DNA from: Amycolatopsis sp. NBC_01480 | GTDB lineage: Bacteria > Actinomycetota > Actinomycetes > Mycobacteriales > Pseudonocardiaceae | Direction of reading: 5' to 3' | Length of the DNA: 64,000 bases | NCBI RefSeq assembly: GCF_036227205.1 | Contig: NZ_CP109442.1 | Coordinates: 2,294,001 to 2,358,000, forward strand | Shown here: piece by piece, positions 43,217-53,309 of the stretch | Layout of the letters: every line of letters begins with the position of its first letter | Position numbering within the stretch: position 1 is the stretch's first letter | The notes under the pieces: generated by a model | What the model saw: the letters and a program-made list of their open reading frames with translations, nothing else | Databases searched by the model: none | Told to the model about the DNA's origin: nothing | Made by a program: the position numbers and the translations under genes

Positions 43217-45457
43217 ATGCCCGCGACCTCATTGGCGGACTGGCTGCGTGCGGAATCCGACGACGCACTGGCCGAGCTCCTGCGCACGCGTCGCGACCTG
43301 TCGACCCCGCCGCCGTCCGACAGCACGGTGCTGGCCACCCGGGCCGGCACGCCGGGTTCCGTCGCGCGGGCCTGCGAAGACCTGGACACCCGGACCCTCG
43401 CGGTGCTCGACGCGCTGCTGGTGGCGGGGGCCGACGCCGTGCCCGCGCCGCTGGCCGAGGTGCGCGCGCTGGTCGGCGCCGACATCTCGGACGCGCTGAA
43501 GCGGCTACGCGCCCGCGTGCTGGTGTGGGGCGCGGACGACGAGCTGCGGGTGCCGCCGTCGGCGCGTGACGCGCTGGGGCCGTTCCCGGCCGGGCTGGGC
43601 TCGCCGTCGCCGGTGCTGGCCGCCACGGACGTCGCCGCGCGGCTGGCCGAGGTCGGCGAAGACGAGCGGGCGGTGCTGGCCAAGCTGGCGGCGGGACCGC
43701 CCATCGGCCGCACCCGCGACGCGAGCTTCGACGTCGCGCTCGACGAGGCCGCCACCCCCGTGCAGAAGCTGCTGGCCCGCGGCCTGCTGCTGCGCCGCGA
43801 CGACCAGACGGTGGAGCTGCCGCGTGAGCTGGGACTGCGGCTGCGCGGCGGCGTCGCGTTCGACCCCGCGACGCTGGCCGAGCCCGAGCTGCCCGTCCAT
43901 CCACACCGGACGGCCACTGTGGACGAGACCGCGGCCGGCGAGGCGATGGAGTTCCTGCGCCAGACCGAGGCGCTGCTGCGCTCGTGGTCGGCGGTGCCCG
44001 CGCCGGTGCTGAAGGCCGGCGGCCTCGGCGTGCGTGAGCTGCGGAAGCTGGCCAAGGACCTGGACGTCGACGAGGCGCGCGCGATGCTGGTGGCCGAGCT
44101 GGCCGTCGGCGCCGGGCTGGTCGCCGACAGCGAGACGACGGCGCCGGAGTGGGTGCCGACCACGCTCACCGACTCCTGGCTCGCGTCGCCGACCGTGCAG
44201 CGCTGGATGACGCTGGCCCAGGCGTGGCTCGAGCTGCCGCGGCTGCCCGGGCTCGCCGGCGGCCGGGACGCGAAGGACAAGCCGATCGCGCCGCTGTCCG
44301 AAGAGCCGCGGCGGCCGCTGGCGCCGGTGGCCCGGCGACGGGTGCTGATGGCGCTCGCGCAGCTGCCGTCCGGCGCCGGGGTGAAGAGCGTGGACGAGCT
44401 GGTGGCCGTGCTCGCGTGGCGCGCGCCGCGGCGGGGCGGACGGCTGCGCGACGAGACCGTGCGCTGGACGATGGCCGAGGCGACGGCGCTCGGCCTCGTC
44501 GGGCTGGGCGGGCTGACCTCGGCCGCCCGGCTGCTGCTGGAGGACGACCGCCCGGGCGCCGTCGAGGCGATGCACGACGCGCTGCCGGCGCCGGTCGACC
44601 ACGTGCTGGTGCAGGCCGATCTGACGGTGGTCGCGCCGGGTCCGCTGGAGCCCGAGCTGGCGGCGGACATGGCGGCGGTGGCGGACGTCGAGTCGGCCGG
44701 GCACGCGACGGTCTACCGCGTCACCGAGACCTCCGTGCGCCGCGCGCTCGACACCGGCCGCACGGCCGACGAGCTGCACGCGATGTTCCGCGCGAAGTCC
44801 GCGACCCCCGTGCCGCAGGGCCTGACCTACCTGATCGACGACGTCGCCCGCCGCCACGGCCGGCTCCGCGGCGGCGCGGCGGGCTCCTTCCTGCGCTGCG
44901 ACGACGAGGCCCTGCTCGCCGAGGTGCTCGCCAACCCGGTCGCGGCGGAGTACGACCTGCGGATGATCGCGTCGACCGTGCTGATCAGCTCCGCGCCGCT
45001 CGGCGAGGTGCTGGAAGGCTTGCGGGCAGCGGGTTTCGCGCCGGCCGCGGAGGGGCCGGACGGGCGCGTGGTCGACATCCGCCCGAGCGGCCGCCGTCTC
45101 CCCGCGCGAGCCCGCGCCGCCCGCGCCCGGCCGGGCGAGCAGGCGGTGCTGTCGGAGGATCAAGCCTCGCGCATCGTCTCGAACCTGCGAGCCGGCGACG
45201 CGGCTTCGGCCCGGCGCCGCGGCTCCTCGGTGAGCGCCCCAACCGGCGGCGGCGCGGACACTTCGGCAACGCTGGAACTGCTCTCCCGCGCGACCCTGGA
45301 ACGCCGCGAGGTGTGGATCGGCTTCGTCGACTCGCGCGGGACGGCCAGCCAGCGCGTGGTGCGGCCGGTTCGTGTCGGGGGCGGGGTGCTGGAGGGCACG
45401 GATCACGAGCGGTATCCCTTGCACCGCATCACTTCCGCCGCACTCGTCGAAGACTGA
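43217..45457 (+). CDS. Helicase-associated (XPB-C-like) domain protein
   Basis: A 746-residue protein, ATG 43217: SLADWLRAESDDALAELLRTRRDLSTPPPSDSTVLATRAG is the start of the Rv0862c-type family. Several winged-helix-like segments follow; the C-terminal third (VDHVLVQADLTVVAPGPLEPELAADMAAVADVESAGHATVYRVTETSVRRALDTGRTADELHAMF) is the helicase-associated domain related to XPB C-terminal and WYL-type regions, ending with RREVWIGFVDSRGTASQRVVRPVRVGGGVLEGTDHERYPLHRI, a WYL-like fold. No Walker ATPase motifs are present, so it is not itself a helicase; in M. tuberculosis it is next to XPB (Rv0861c). Confidence 0.85.
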   Translation: MPATSLADWLRAESDDALAELLRTRRDLSTPPPSDSTVLATRAGTPGSVARACEDLDTRTLAVLDALLVAGADAVPAPLAEVRALVGADISDALKRLRARVLVWGADDELRVPPSARDALGPFPAGLGSPSPVLAATDVAARLAEVGEDERAVLAKLAAGPPIGRTRDASFDVALDEAATPVQKLLARGLLLRRDDQTVELPRELGLRLRGGVAFDPATLAEPELPVHPHRTATVDETAAGEAMEFLRQTEALLRSWSAVPAPVLKAGGLGVRELRKLAKDLDVDEARAMLVAELAVGAGLVADSETTAPEWVPTTLTDSWLASPTVQRWMTLAQAWLELPRLPGLAGGRDAKDKPIAPLSEEPRRPLAPVARRRVLMALAQLPSGAGVKSVDELVAVLAWRAPRRGGRLRDETVRWTMAEATALGLVGLGGLTSAARLLLEDDRPGAVEAMHDALPAPVDHVLVQADLTVVAPGPLEPELAADMAAVADVESAGHATVYRVTETSVRRALDTGRTADELHAMFRAKSATPVPQGLTYLIDDVARRHGRLRGGAAGSFLRCDDEALLAEVLANPVAAEYDLRMIASTVLISSAPLGEVLEGLRAAGFAPAAEGPDGRVVDIRPSGRRLPARARAARARPGEQAVLSEDQASRIVSNLRAGDAASARRRGSSVSAPTGGGADTSATLELLSRATLERREVWIGFVDSRGTASQRVVRPVRVGGGVLEGTDHERYPLHRITSAALVED

Positions 45458-45541
45458 GCCGGCCTCCGGCCAGCGGGAAGCGCCCCAATGTGGCGTTGGT
45501 TGCGCATCGGAGGGGGCCCGGGCCGGGAGCGGGGCGGGGGG

Positions 45542-46870
45542 TCAGAGGGCGCGCAGGCCCTGCAGGACGCGTTCCATGAACTCGCGCGACGAACGGTCGC
45601 CGAGGATCAGTTCCGTCTGGTGGATCAGCACGAGCCCCAGGTCGGCCATGTCGCCGACCAGGACCTTCACCACGCCGAGCGGCAGGCGCAGGTGCGCGGC
45701 GATCTCGGCGACCGAGCGGGTGTCCAGGCAGAGGTCGCAGATCCGGCGGTGCTCGATCGACCGGACGCCCCGGTAGCGGCGGCCGTCGTCGCTGGTGGAG
45801 ACGAGTGCTTCGAGCGCCAGGTTGTGGTCGGAGTGGGTGCGGCCGCCGGTTCGGGCGTACGGGCGGACGCGGGAGCGGGCCGGTTTGGCCGGTGCGTCCA
45901 CGGCGGGTTCGTAGGCCGGTTCCGCGGCGGGTGCATACGCAGACTCGTAGGCGGGCTCCGCCGCGGGTGCGTACGCAGGTTCAGCAGCGGGTGCATAGGC
46001 GGATTCCGCGGCGGGTGTGTACGCCGACTCGCGGGACCAATCCTGTTCCGCAGCCGGCGAGTACGCGGCGTGAGAGCTGCGCCCGGCGGGCTCAGGGGCC
46101 CAATCCTGGTGCGCGGCAAGGTATTCCGGCTGCCTGGGGTCCGGTTCGGACTGCCACTCGGGCTCGTCGTCGGCGTAGGAATGCCGGCCGCCGCGGGGCT
46201 GGCGGTCCTCGGCCGCGTGGGTGCTCCGGCGGGTCGGCTCCGGCTGCTGCCAGTCTTGGTCGGCGGCGTCGGTTTCGGACCAGTCGCGGGCCGCGGCGGC
46301 TTCGGATCGGCCGGGCGCCTGGTATTCGGGCTCGGCCAAGCGGTGTTGCGCGTAACGGCTGGGCTCGGGCGCGGGCCGGTAGGCCGAGTCGAGCGGGGCC
46401 GAGTGGTAGTCCGTCTCGGCCGCGGTCTGCTGGTGGCCCGAGTCGTACGGGGACCGCTCGTAACGGGTGTCGTACGCCGGTTGCTCGTACCCGGTGTCGT
46501 AAGCGGCCGGACGGTGACCGGCAGCAGCCGGCTCCTCGGCGTAGTAATCCGCGCCGTAATAACCGGTTTCCTGCGCTGCCGGACCGGCGGTGTCCTCGGC
46601 CCAGTGGCCGGATTCCCCGTCGTCCTGCCAGGTGCGGCCCTCGTCGTCGTAGTAGTCCGAGGCTCCGGCCCACTCGTCGGCTTCCGGGGCCTGGTGAGGC
46701 TCGGGCGACGGGGGTGGCGGCGGCGGGGTGCTCGGACGACGGTGCGGCAGCATCGTCTTCAAGGTGCTCAGCTCGTAGTGGCTGGGCGAGTCGAACGCCT
46801 CCCGGTCGGTGCCGCGGTGGAGCGCGTCCCAGGCCCCTGTGTCGCTCTCGCCGAATCCGGAGATCTTCAT
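45542..46870 (-). CDS. DUF742 protein (CvnC-like) with long Tyr/Ala/Pro repeat region
   Basis: A 442-residue protein. Only the last ~120 residues are the DUF742 domain (SRVRPYARTGGRTHSDHNLALEALVSTSDDGRRYRGVRSIEHRRICDLCLDTRSVAEIAAHLRLPLGVVKVLVGDMADLGLVLIH), a winged-helix-like partner of conservon GTPases with a CDLC motif. Residues ~40-320 are disordered, rich in Tyr, Asp, Ala, Pro and Gln, and include tandem AYAPAAEP units near 268-310. Usual DUF742 proteins are 120-250 residues. It starts 3 bases after the roadblock gene. Confidence 0.85.
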   Translation of the reverse strand: MKISGFGESDTGAWDALHRGTDREAFDSPSHYELSTLKTMLPHRRPSTPPPPPPSPEPHQAPEADEWAGASDYYDDEGRTWQDDGESGHWAEDTAGPAAQETGYYGADYYAEEPAAAGHRPAAYDTGYEQPAYDTRYERSPYDSGHQQTAAETDYHSAPLDSAYRPAPEPSRYAQHRLAEPEYQAPGRSEAAAARDWSETDAADQDWQQPEPTRRSTHAAEDRQPRGGRHSYADDEPEWQSEPDPRQPEYLAAHQDWAPEPAGRSSHAAYSPAAEQDWSRESAYTPAAESAYAPAAEPAYAPAAEPAYESAYAPAAEPAYEPAVDAPAKPARSRVRPYARTGGRTHSDHNLALEALVSTSDDGRRYRGVRSIEHRRICDLCLDTRSVAEIAAHLRLPLGVVKVLVGDMADLGLVLIHQTELILGDRSSREFMERVLQGLRAL

Positions 46871-46873
46871 CTA

Positions 46874-47302
46874 CTAACCACGCACCCCGCCCTGGAGCTG
46901 GGCGCGCAGTTCCGGCGTCAGCTGCTGGCCGACGCGTTCCACGAGCAGCGTCATCTCGTACGCGACCGTGCCGATGTCACAGGTCGGCGCGGCCAGCACC
47001 GCCAGCGACGAGCCGTCGGAGACCGACATGAGGAACAGGTACCCGCGCTCCATCTCGACCACGGTCTGGTTCACCCCGCCCGCCTCGAAACAGCGGGCGG
47101 CGCCCTGGGTCAGGCTGATCAGGCCCGAGGCGACCGCCGAGAGCTGCTCGGCCCGTTCCTGCGGCAGGCCCTCGGAAGGCGCGAGCAGCAGACCGTCGGC
47201 CGACACCAGCACCCCGTGCGCGGCACCGGGCACCCGGCGCACGAAGTCCGTGATCAGCCAACCGAACGTGCGCTGGCCCTCTTCCTGGCCGGACACGGTC
47301 AC
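46874..47302 (-). CDS. Roadblock/LC7-domain protein (CvnB-like), second copy
   Basis: A 142-residue protein from GTG 47302, preceded by GAGGAGGG; an ATG at 47353 has no ribosome site. Body: [118 protein letters not shown], the roadblock/longin-like fold that in Myxococcus MglB acts as a GAP for Ras-like GTPases. Highly similar to the CvnB at 49088. Pairs with the DUF742 gene downstream; there is no matching second GTPase or sensor gene. Confidence 0.9.
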   Translation of the reverse strand: MTVSGQEEGQRTFGWLITDFVRRVPGAAHGVLVSADGLLLAPSEGLPQERAEQLSAVASGLISLTQGAARCFEAGGVNQTVVEMERGYLFLMSVSDGSSLAVLAAPTCDIGTVAYEMTLLVERVGQQLTPELRAQLQGGVRG

Positions 47303-47709
47303 TGTCCCTCCTCGCTGCCGCTGCTGCCGAACCCGAAACTCACCGCTCGCCATGATCGCGGGCGCCCCGTGAAGATGCCGTTCCCAGCGTATTCACCTGG
47401 CCGACGGTGTCGAGTCCCACTGATCGAAGTGCTGGGCACCGTACGTACTCAGGCGAGTGCGCACCGCGTGGACCCCACCCGGACCACGCCTTCGTGGGTC
47501 ACTCGGTGGTGGCATCGGCAACCTGGAGCGGAGGGGTGTCCGCGCAGGTCATCGACGTGCCGGCCGGCCGGTCCGGCTTGGTCGGCCCCGGCCGTGGCGA
47601 GCCGGGTCCAGTCGACCCGGCGCCGGCCGGATACACCACTCCCCGAAGCGGGTGAAGCCCGTCGAGTTCACTCCAACGGCCGCATCCGACTGGCGGGGGT
47701 ATTTCGGTC
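47303..47709. other. Intergenic region between the two conservon modules
   Basis: About 400 bases between the GTPase gene and the second roadblock gene. No good coding frame and no strong terminator hairpin were seen. It presumably holds a promoter for the roadblock-DUF742 pair. Confidence 0.4.
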
Positions 47710-48318
47710 CTAGCCGGCCCGCAGCGCCGAGTCGTGGGCGATGGCGTGCTGCACCACGGAGATCAGCACCTGCTTGGCCGAATCCCGCTCCCGCGCGTCG
47801 CACGCCATGATCGGCACCGACGGCGAGATCGTCAGCGCGTGCCGGACATCCTCGATCTGGTGATGCAGCAACCGGTCGAAACAGTTGATCGCGACGACGT
47901 ACGGCAGCTTCCGGTTCTCGAAGAAGTCGATCGAGGGGAACGCGTCGGCCAGCCGCCGCGTGTCCACCAGGACCACCGCCCCGATCGCGCCGACCGCGAG
48001 GTCGTCCCACATGAACCAGAACCGGTGCTGGCCCGGCGTGCCGAACACGTACAGGACGAGGTCCGAGTCGAGGGAGATCCGGCCGAAGTCCATGGCGACC
48101 GTGGTGGTCGTCTTGTTCGGCGTGGCGGTCGTGTCGTCGTGGCCGACACTCGCCTCGGTCATCATGGCCTCGGTGGTCAGCGGGTCGATCTCCGAGATCG
48201 CCCCGACCATCGTCGTCTTGCCCGAACCGAACCCGCCGGCGACCACGATCTTGGCCGACGAGGTCGGACCGGTCACCTGCGGCGCGTTCGCGTCGGAGTC
48301 AAATTCTCCGAAGCCCAC
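47710..48318 (-). CDS. Conservon GTPase (CvnD-like, MglA/Ras-type)
   Basis: A 202-residue GTPase from GTG 48318. P-loop VVAGGFGSGKTTMVGAISEIDPL; switch I with TTTTVAMDFGRISL; G3 VLYVFGTPGQHRFWFMW (TPGQ instead of DxxG, as in the conservon family); G4-like AINCFDR in place of NKxD. The start overlaps the DUF742 3' end by 20 bases. In Streptomyces conservons (Cvn) this protein cycles between GTP forms under CvnA/B control and affects development and secondary metabolism. Confidence 0.92.
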   Translation of the reverse strand: MGFGEFDSDANAPQVTGPTSSAKIVVAGGFGSGKTTMVGAISEIDPLTTEAMMTEASVGHDDTTATPNKTTTTVAMDFGRISLDSDLVLYVFGTPGQHRFWFMWDDLAVGAIGAVVLVDTRRLADAFPSIDFFENRKLPYVVAINCFDRLLHHQIEDVRHALTISPSVPIMACDARERDSAKQVLISVVQHAIAHDSALRAG

Positions 48319-49060
48319 TGAGCACCCTTTCCATGAACTCGATACTCGGGCGGTCGCCCACGGACGTGTCGCTGGTCGAGTGCACCAGCACCAGGCCGAG
48401 GCCGGCCACGTCACCAATCAGAACTCGCACTACGCCGAGCGGCAGCCGCAGCAGCGCCGCCACCTCGGCCACGGAGCGGGTGTCGAGGCACAGATCGCAG
48501 ATCGACCGGTGCTCGGGCACGCGCACGCGGTCGAGCACGCGCCCCTGCTCGCTGGTCGAGATCAGCGCCTCGATCGCGAGGTCGTACGTCGGCTTGGTCC
48601 GGCCACGGGTCCGGAAGTAGGGCCGGACCAGACCGGACGTCTCGACCTCGGTGACCGGCGGCTCGGCCGAGGCCTGCATCGGCAGCGCCGCGGCCAGCTC
48701 GTTCGACGACGGCCCGGGCGAGCCGTCCTGCTCCGCGCTGAACGCGGCGAACTCGGCCGAGTCGTACAGCGGCCCGCTGGCCCCGCCGAACAGCTCGGCC
48801 CCCGGCCCGCCGAGCAGGCGGTCGCGGTAGCCGGGCACGCCCGTGACGTCCGGTCCCTGGCCGGCATTGCTGTCGGTCAGCCAGTTCGGCGGCTCCCGCA
48901 CCGGGTCCGCGTCCGACCCCTGGACGCGGCGGGCGCGCCATTCGCGGTCGACCCGGTCGCGGAAGGACTTCCAGTCCTCCCGCCCGTCGTCTCGCTCTGC
49001 CCACCCGCCGGTGTAGTCGTCACCGAGCCGGCCATCGCCCCTCAAGCGCCCGTCGTCCAC
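48299..49060 (-). CDS. Conservon DUF742 protein (CvnC-like)
   Basis: A 253-residue protein. Residues 1-~130 are charged and disordered (DDYTGGWAERDDGREDWKSFRDRVDREWRARR...); the DUF742 domain follows: SGLVRPYFRTRGRTKPTYDLAIEALISTSEQGRVLDRVRVPEHRSICDLCLDTRSVAEVAALLRLPLGVVRVLIGDVAGLGLVLVH, with the CDLC motif shared with the copy at 45542. GTG start at 49060, 27 bases after CvnB; overlaps the GTPase start at the other end. Confidence 0.92.
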   Translation of the reverse strand: MDDGRLRGDGRLGDDYTGGWAERDDGREDWKSFRDRVDREWRARRVQGSDADPVREPPNWLTDSNAGQGPDVTGVPGYRDRLLGGPGAELFGGASGPLYDSAEFAAFSAEQDGSPGPSSNELAAALPMQASAEPPVTEVETSGLVRPYFRTRGRTKPTYDLAIEALISTSEQGRVLDRVRVPEHRSICDLCLDTRSVAEVAALLRLPLGVVRVLIGDVAGLGLVLVHSTSDTSVGDRPSIEFMERVLSGLRRI

Positions 49061-49087
49061 GGTCAGCTCCTGAAGTTCCCGGCCCGC

Positions 49088-49564
49088 CTAGCGGCGGACC
49101 GCCGAGCCCTGCAGTTGCGCACGCATCTCCGGGGTCAGCTGCTGGCCGACCCGTTCGACGAGCAGGGTCATCTCGTACACCACCAAACCGATGTCGCTCT
49201 CCGGCGAGCCCAGCACCGCGAGGCACGAACCGTCGGAAACCGACATCAGGAAGAGGAAGCCGTTGGCCATTTCGACCACGGTCTGCGCGACCGGGCCGCC
49301 TTCGAACACTTTCGCCGCTCCGCGCGCCAGGCTGGTCAGCCCGGACGCGACCGCCGCCAGCTGGTCGGCCCGGTCCTTCGGCAGGCCGCGCGAGGCGGCC
49401 AGCAGGAGCCCGTCCGCCGAGACCACGACCGCGTGGGCCGCACCCGGCACCCGGTGCACGAAGTCCGTGATCAGCCACGCGAAGCTACCCGCCGCGCCGC
49501 CTGCCGCCCTGCCGTTCGGCTGCGCCGAGCCGCCTCCCGGCTGCACTGCACCCGCCCGTGTCAC
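49088..49564 (-). CDS. Conservon roadblock/LC7 protein (CvnB-like)
   Basis: A 158-residue protein: a ~28-residue Gly/Ala start, then [118 protein letters not shown], the roadblock fold. Probably a dimeric regulator of the GTPase at 47710. Start overlaps the CvnA stop by 4 bases. Confidence 0.92.
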   Translation of the reverse strand: MTRAGAVQPGGGSAQPNGRAAGGAAGSFAWLITDFVHRVPGAAHAVVVSADGLLLAASRGLPKDRADQLAAVASGLTSLARGAAKVFEGGPVAQTVVEMANGFLFLMSVSDGSCLAVLGSPESDIGLVVYEMTLLVERVGQQLTPEMRAQLQGSAVRR

Positions 49565-52500
49565 TGTCGCTCCTCACTGCTGTCGCTCAAGTACCCGGAT
49601 CCACTCACCGGAACGCCGTCCTCGCCGAGCCTGTCGTCGGCCGGTCGGTCCTTCAATGCGTGCCTCCCGGAGGTGTACCCACGCTGGAAGCTTGCCATCC
49701 TGCTGCGCGCCGCGGAGGCCGAGCGGGTCATCGCACCCGTTCCGGGCAGCCCGGAGGTCGCGTCGGTGAAGGAATTGTGCGGCTCGGAGGATTCCGAGGG
49801 ACTGCCGATCGAGCCCGGGACCAGGTACGCGTTCGGGACGCGCTTGGGCAGCCCGGCCGTCGTCACCTCCTCGTTCTTGGTCTCGAGCAACGACTGCGCG
49901 GCCTGCCAGCCCTCGTCGGAGGCGCTGCTCCAGCTGTCGTCCGAGCCGTCGTCGGAACCAGGGTAGAGCGGCGTCGCTTCGATCGGTTCCTCCTGACGGG
50001 GCTCGTGCGTGCCGTTGCTGCTCTCCGCCGCGGCCGGGGCGGCGGACGCGGTGTGCGGCTCCGCCTTCTCGGGCGCCTCGGCCTTCGCCGGCGTGGCCGT
50101 CAGGTCCTCGGCCAAGCCGGGCTCGCCGTCGCCACCGTCACTGCCTTCGCTGAACCACCGCGAAAGCACCGACTGGTAGATCGGCAGCCGCCGGGTCGGC
50201 ACATCGTCCTCGAGGGCCGAAGCACCGTCGTCGGTGACGGGCTCCGCGCGCTGGGGCTCCTCCGGCGCGAGGTACTTGGGCTCGCGCTTGGGCAGCACCA
50301 GCGGCGGGAACTCCGTCTCCGCCAGGCTCGCACCGTCGCCGTTGGGCTGCTGGGTGAGCGGCGCCAGGTCTTCCGCGGTCGGCCACGCCGGGCTCTCCGG
50401 GACCGGCATCTCCGGGCTGAGGAACGGCCCGGCGGCGCGGTTGCCCGCGACCAGGTCGTCGAGGCTGATCGGCTGGTCGAGCGGGACCAGCCCGCCGTTC
50501 GACGGGGCCGCCGCGGGCGGTGGCGGGGCCGACGGGGGCGGCGGGGTGGGTTCCGGTCCGCGGTCCAGCGGCCCGCGGTCCATCGTCCGCTCGACCGGCC
50601 GGTTCACCGGCGGGAAGCTCGGGTGCGAGACCTCGTTGCGGTTGACCGGCGGCGGCGTGTGCCGCGGCGGCGGGCTGGCCACCCGGATGTGGGTGAGCAG
50701 CTCGGCCGGCACCACTACCCGGGCGATGACGCCGCCCTCGATGTCCTCGTTCTCGCGCAGCCGCACCTCGATGCCGTGGCGCTGGGCCAGGCGGGCGACC
50801 ACGTACAGGCCCATCCGCCGGGTCACCGAGACGTCCAGGTCCGGCGGGTCGGCCAGCCGCTGGTTGATCTCGGCGAGCCGGTCGTCGCCCATGCCCACGC
50901 CGTGGTCGGTGACCTGGATGGCCAGCGCCTTCTTGCGGGTGATCACGGCGCGGACGGTGACCTTCGTCTCCGGCTCGGAGAAGTAGGTCGCGTTGTCCAG
51001 CAGCTCCGCGAGCACGTGCACGAGGTCGTGGATGGCCAGGCCCTGCACCGCGACCTCGGGCACGATCCCGACCTCGATGCGCGCGTACTGCTCGATCTCC
51101 GAGACCGCGGCACCGATCACGTCCGCGGCCGGCACGGGCTTGGGCACGGACTTCGCCAGGCCGGCGCCCGAGAGCACCAGCAGCGACTCGCCGTTGCGGC
51201 GGAGCCGGGTGGCGAGGTGGTCGAGCTCGAACAGGCTGGCCAAGTGGTCCGGGTCCTGCTCGTCGGCCTCCAGCCGGTCGATCACGCCCAGCTGGCGCTC
51301 CACCAGCCGCTGCGAGCGGCGGGAGAGGTTCACGAAGATGCCGTTGACGTTCTCACGCAGCAGGGCCTGTTCGGCTGCCATCTTGACGGCCTGCTCGTGG
51401 ACCACGTCGAACGAGCGCGCCACCTCGCCGATCTCGTCGCGGGAGGTGACCGGGACCGGGGCGACCGCCTTCTTCGAGGCGTTGACCGGGTCCGGGTCGT
51501 CCAGGATGGACTGCACCGTCTCGGGCAGCCGGGTGTACGCGACGTCCAGCGCCGTGGTCCGCAGCACCCGGAGCGGGCGCAGCATCAGGCGGGCGATCAC
51601 GAGCATCAGGATCAGGGCCGCGATCAGCGCGGCGAGCACGACCGCGCCGCCGATCCAGGCCGAGCGCACGGCGTTGGAGGCCAGCCCGTCGGCCTGCGAG
51701 CGCAGCTGGGACAGCAGGCTGCTCTCCACCGCGTGCAGCTTGTCCGCCGCGACGGTGCTGTCCTGGCCGAGCTCGGTGGGGTTGATGTTGAGCGGCGCGC
51801 CCTGCTGCGCGAAGGAGAAGGACGAGGTCTGGATCCGGCGCCGGTCGTCGACCTCCGGGCCCGAAACGGTGTCGTTGTACAGCTGGACCTGGTCGTCGGT
51901 GGCGTTCGCGAGGAACGCCGCGACCGACGCGTCACCGCTGGCCTCCGAGGCCCGCGCCTCGTCGAGCAGGTCGCCGGGGAAGCCGTCGCGGAAGGCCGCG
52001 ATCTGCAGCGCCGCGTCACCACGGACGATGAACTCCTTGGCCTCGCTGATCGACTGCGTGCTGTTGCCCAGCCGCAGCAGGTCCCGGTCGGTGACCGCGG
52101 TGGTCACCTCGCGGCCCAGCTGGATGAGCGAGTCGAGGATGGACGAATAGGTGTCGAGCACCGCAACATCCGAATAAGAAGAGGTGCTGATCGCCGCGCG
52201 CAGCGGCTGGAGCGCGTCGAGGCGCTGGAGGCCGCGCGCATAGCGGTCGCTGGTGGCCTGGGTGTCGGTGTTCAGCGTCACCACGGCGTTGCGCAGGTCG
52301 TCGACGTCACGGTCGACCTTCGCCATCTGCGCGTCCAGGCCGGTCTGGCGGAGCGAGTCGCCGGAGGAGAGCCGGGCGACGGCGAGCGCGCGCTCGCCCT
52401 GCAGGTCGTGGACCACGGTGGTGACCTTGACCGCGAAGGCGACCTGGTCGGCCGTGTGGCTGAACTGCACCGTCTGCTGGATGTCGTCCACCACGCGCAG

Positions 52501-52788
52501 CGAGCCCAGCACCAGCGCGGTCAGCGTCGGGATGATCAGGATCAGGGCGAGCTTCGACCTCAGCCGCCAGTTGCCCAGCGCAAAGACCGAGCCCTTCCGC
52601 GCGGGAGCCACTGCCCCGCCTTCGCTCGCGGAGGCCCCTCCCGACCCCGCGGTGTCTTCGTCCGGCACCGCCGCACCACCATCGTTGTCCGGCCCCGAAG
52701 GACCCTGTGAATTGAAGCCTGCCGAGCCCGGGACCACTATCCGCACGCTCCCGGCAGGCGGCCCGGCTCTCCGAGGAGCGCCGGACAT
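49561..52788 (-). CDS. Conservon sensor, histidine-kinase-like ATPase with nitrate/nitrite-sensing domain (CvnA-like)
   Basis: A 1075-residue membrane protein. N-terminal ~75 residues disordered; TM1 [18 protein letters not shown] (about 80-97); extracytoplasmic NIT domain (~110-370, with [13 protein letters not shown]); TM2 about 375-397 ([17 protein letters not shown]); HAMP ([18 protein letters not shown]); a dimer-like helical region; then HATPase with N-box [19 protein letters not shown] and G-box [24 protein letters not shown]. The remaining ~400 residues are a disordered Pro/Ser/Glu-rich tail. No canonical H-box autophosphorylation site is obvious, as in other CvnA. Presumed input module of the conservon, first gene of the operon. 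Confidence 0.92.
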   Translation of the reverse strand: MSGAPRRAGPPAGSVRIVVPGSAGFNSQGPSGPDNDGGAAVPDEDTAGSGGASASEGGAVAPARKGSVFALGNWRLRSKLALILIIPTLTALVLGSLRVVDDIQQTVQFSHTADQVAFAVKVTTVVHDLQGERALAVARLSSGDSLRQTGLDAQMAKVDRDVDDLRNAVVTLNTDTQATSDRYARGLQRLDALQPLRAAISTSSYSDVAVLDTYSSILDSLIQLGREVTTAVTDRDLLRLGNSTQSISEAKEFIVRGDAALQIAAFRDGFPGDLLDEARASEASGDASVAAFLANATDDQVQLYNDTVSGPEVDDRRRIQTSSFSFAQQGAPLNINPTELGQDSTVAADKLHAVESSLLSQLRSQADGLASNAVRSAWIGGAVVLAALIAALILMLVIARLMLRPLRVLRTTALDVAYTRLPETVQSILDDPDPVNASKKAVAPVPVTSRDEIGEVARSFDVVHEQAVKMAAEQALLRENVNGIFVNLSRRSQRLVERQLGVIDRLEADEQDPDHLASLFELDHLATRLRRNGESLLVLSGAGLAKSVPKPVPAADVIGAAVSEIEQYARIEVGIVPEVAVQGLAIHDLVHVLAELLDNATYFSEPETKVTVRAVITRKKALAIQVTDHGVGMGDDRLAEINQRLADPPDLDVSVTRRMGLYVVARLAQRHGIEVRLRENEDIEGGVIARVVVPAELLTHIRVASPPPRHTPPPVNRNEVSHPSFPPVNRPVERTMDRGPLDRGPEPTPPPPSAPPPPAAAPSNGGLVPLDQPISLDDLVAGNRAAGPFLSPEMPVPESPAWPTAEDLAPLTQQPNGDGASLAETEFPPLVLPKREPKYLAPEEPQRAEPVTDDGASALEDDVPTRRLPIYQSVLSRWFSEGSDGGDGEPGLAEDLTATPAKAEAPEKAEPHTASAAPAAAESSNGTHEPRQEEPIEATPLYPGSDDGSDDSWSSASDEGWQAAQSLLETKNEEVTTAGLPKRVPNAYLVPGSIGSPSESSEPHNSFTDATSGLPGTGAMTRSASAARSRMASFQRGYTSGRHALKDRPADDRLGEDGVPVSGSGYLSDSSEERQ

Positions 52789-53309
52789 GACCGCGTCATT
52801 ACACCCTTACGAGTGAGAAGATCGACTTTCAAATGCGGTTGACCGCACCTCCCGGCGCGGAATCGGTTCAGCACTTGCATGACGTTCGTTCCCCGCACTG
52901 GTCGATCACTGGTCCGTTCGGCCTAAGCCACAAGGTCGCCGACAAGCAACGGCCCGCGCATAATGCCTCTTGACGAGGCAAACTCTCACTACATCGGTGG
53001 TCCATACCTCACCCTGCCGGAGCAGAGGGTAGCGAACGGCTGGCCGATTTGTAACCCTCTTGACAGCCGCATGGGAGCACCCGTACAGCCGATCAAGGCC
53101 AACCGGGCACCACCACAATGCCCCAGATCGGGGGACGCGCAGGGGCCTTCGCTCACCTGTACGAGTGGCTGAAGCCACTCAGGCGACGTTTTTGACCACC
53201 CGTTGTGATCGCAAGATCGCTTCTCTACAGTAGCCGCGTGACTCCGGACAATGAGCCACACTCCAACCCACTGGTCAGCCACACGTGACCTCATTTCCAA
53301 GGAGCGGCC
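52789..53309. other. Divergent intergenic region between CvnA and the ABC transporter
   Basis: 520 bases, lower GC. No convincing gene. It contains a TTGACA (53060-53065) with TACAGC 18 bases downstream as a possible plus-strand promoter, and a perfect hairpin GAGTGGCT-GA-AGCCACTC (53163-53180) followed shortly by TTTTT (53189-53193 region), which could be a terminator or attenuator. Other short frames look like noise. Confidence 0.45.
53163..53180. terminator. Small perfect hairpin upstream of the transporter operon (possible attenuator/terminator)
   Basis: GAGTGGCT (53163-53170) and AGCCACTC (53173-53180) are perfectly complementary around GA, followed 9 bases later by a run of T. The arms repeat the GAGTGGCT/AGCCACTC part of hairpin copy 2. 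Location ~130 bases before the substrate-binding protein start. Confidence 0.4.

Noticed and set aside
45458..45541. Short CCAATGTGGCGTTGG palindrome between convergent genes as a second dispersed repeat
   Set aside because: Only one copy in the window, so a repeat family cannot be claimed.
52963..53172. 69-residue frame in the CvnA upstream region
   Set aside because: No ribosome site, no recognised sequence, spans promoter-like elements.
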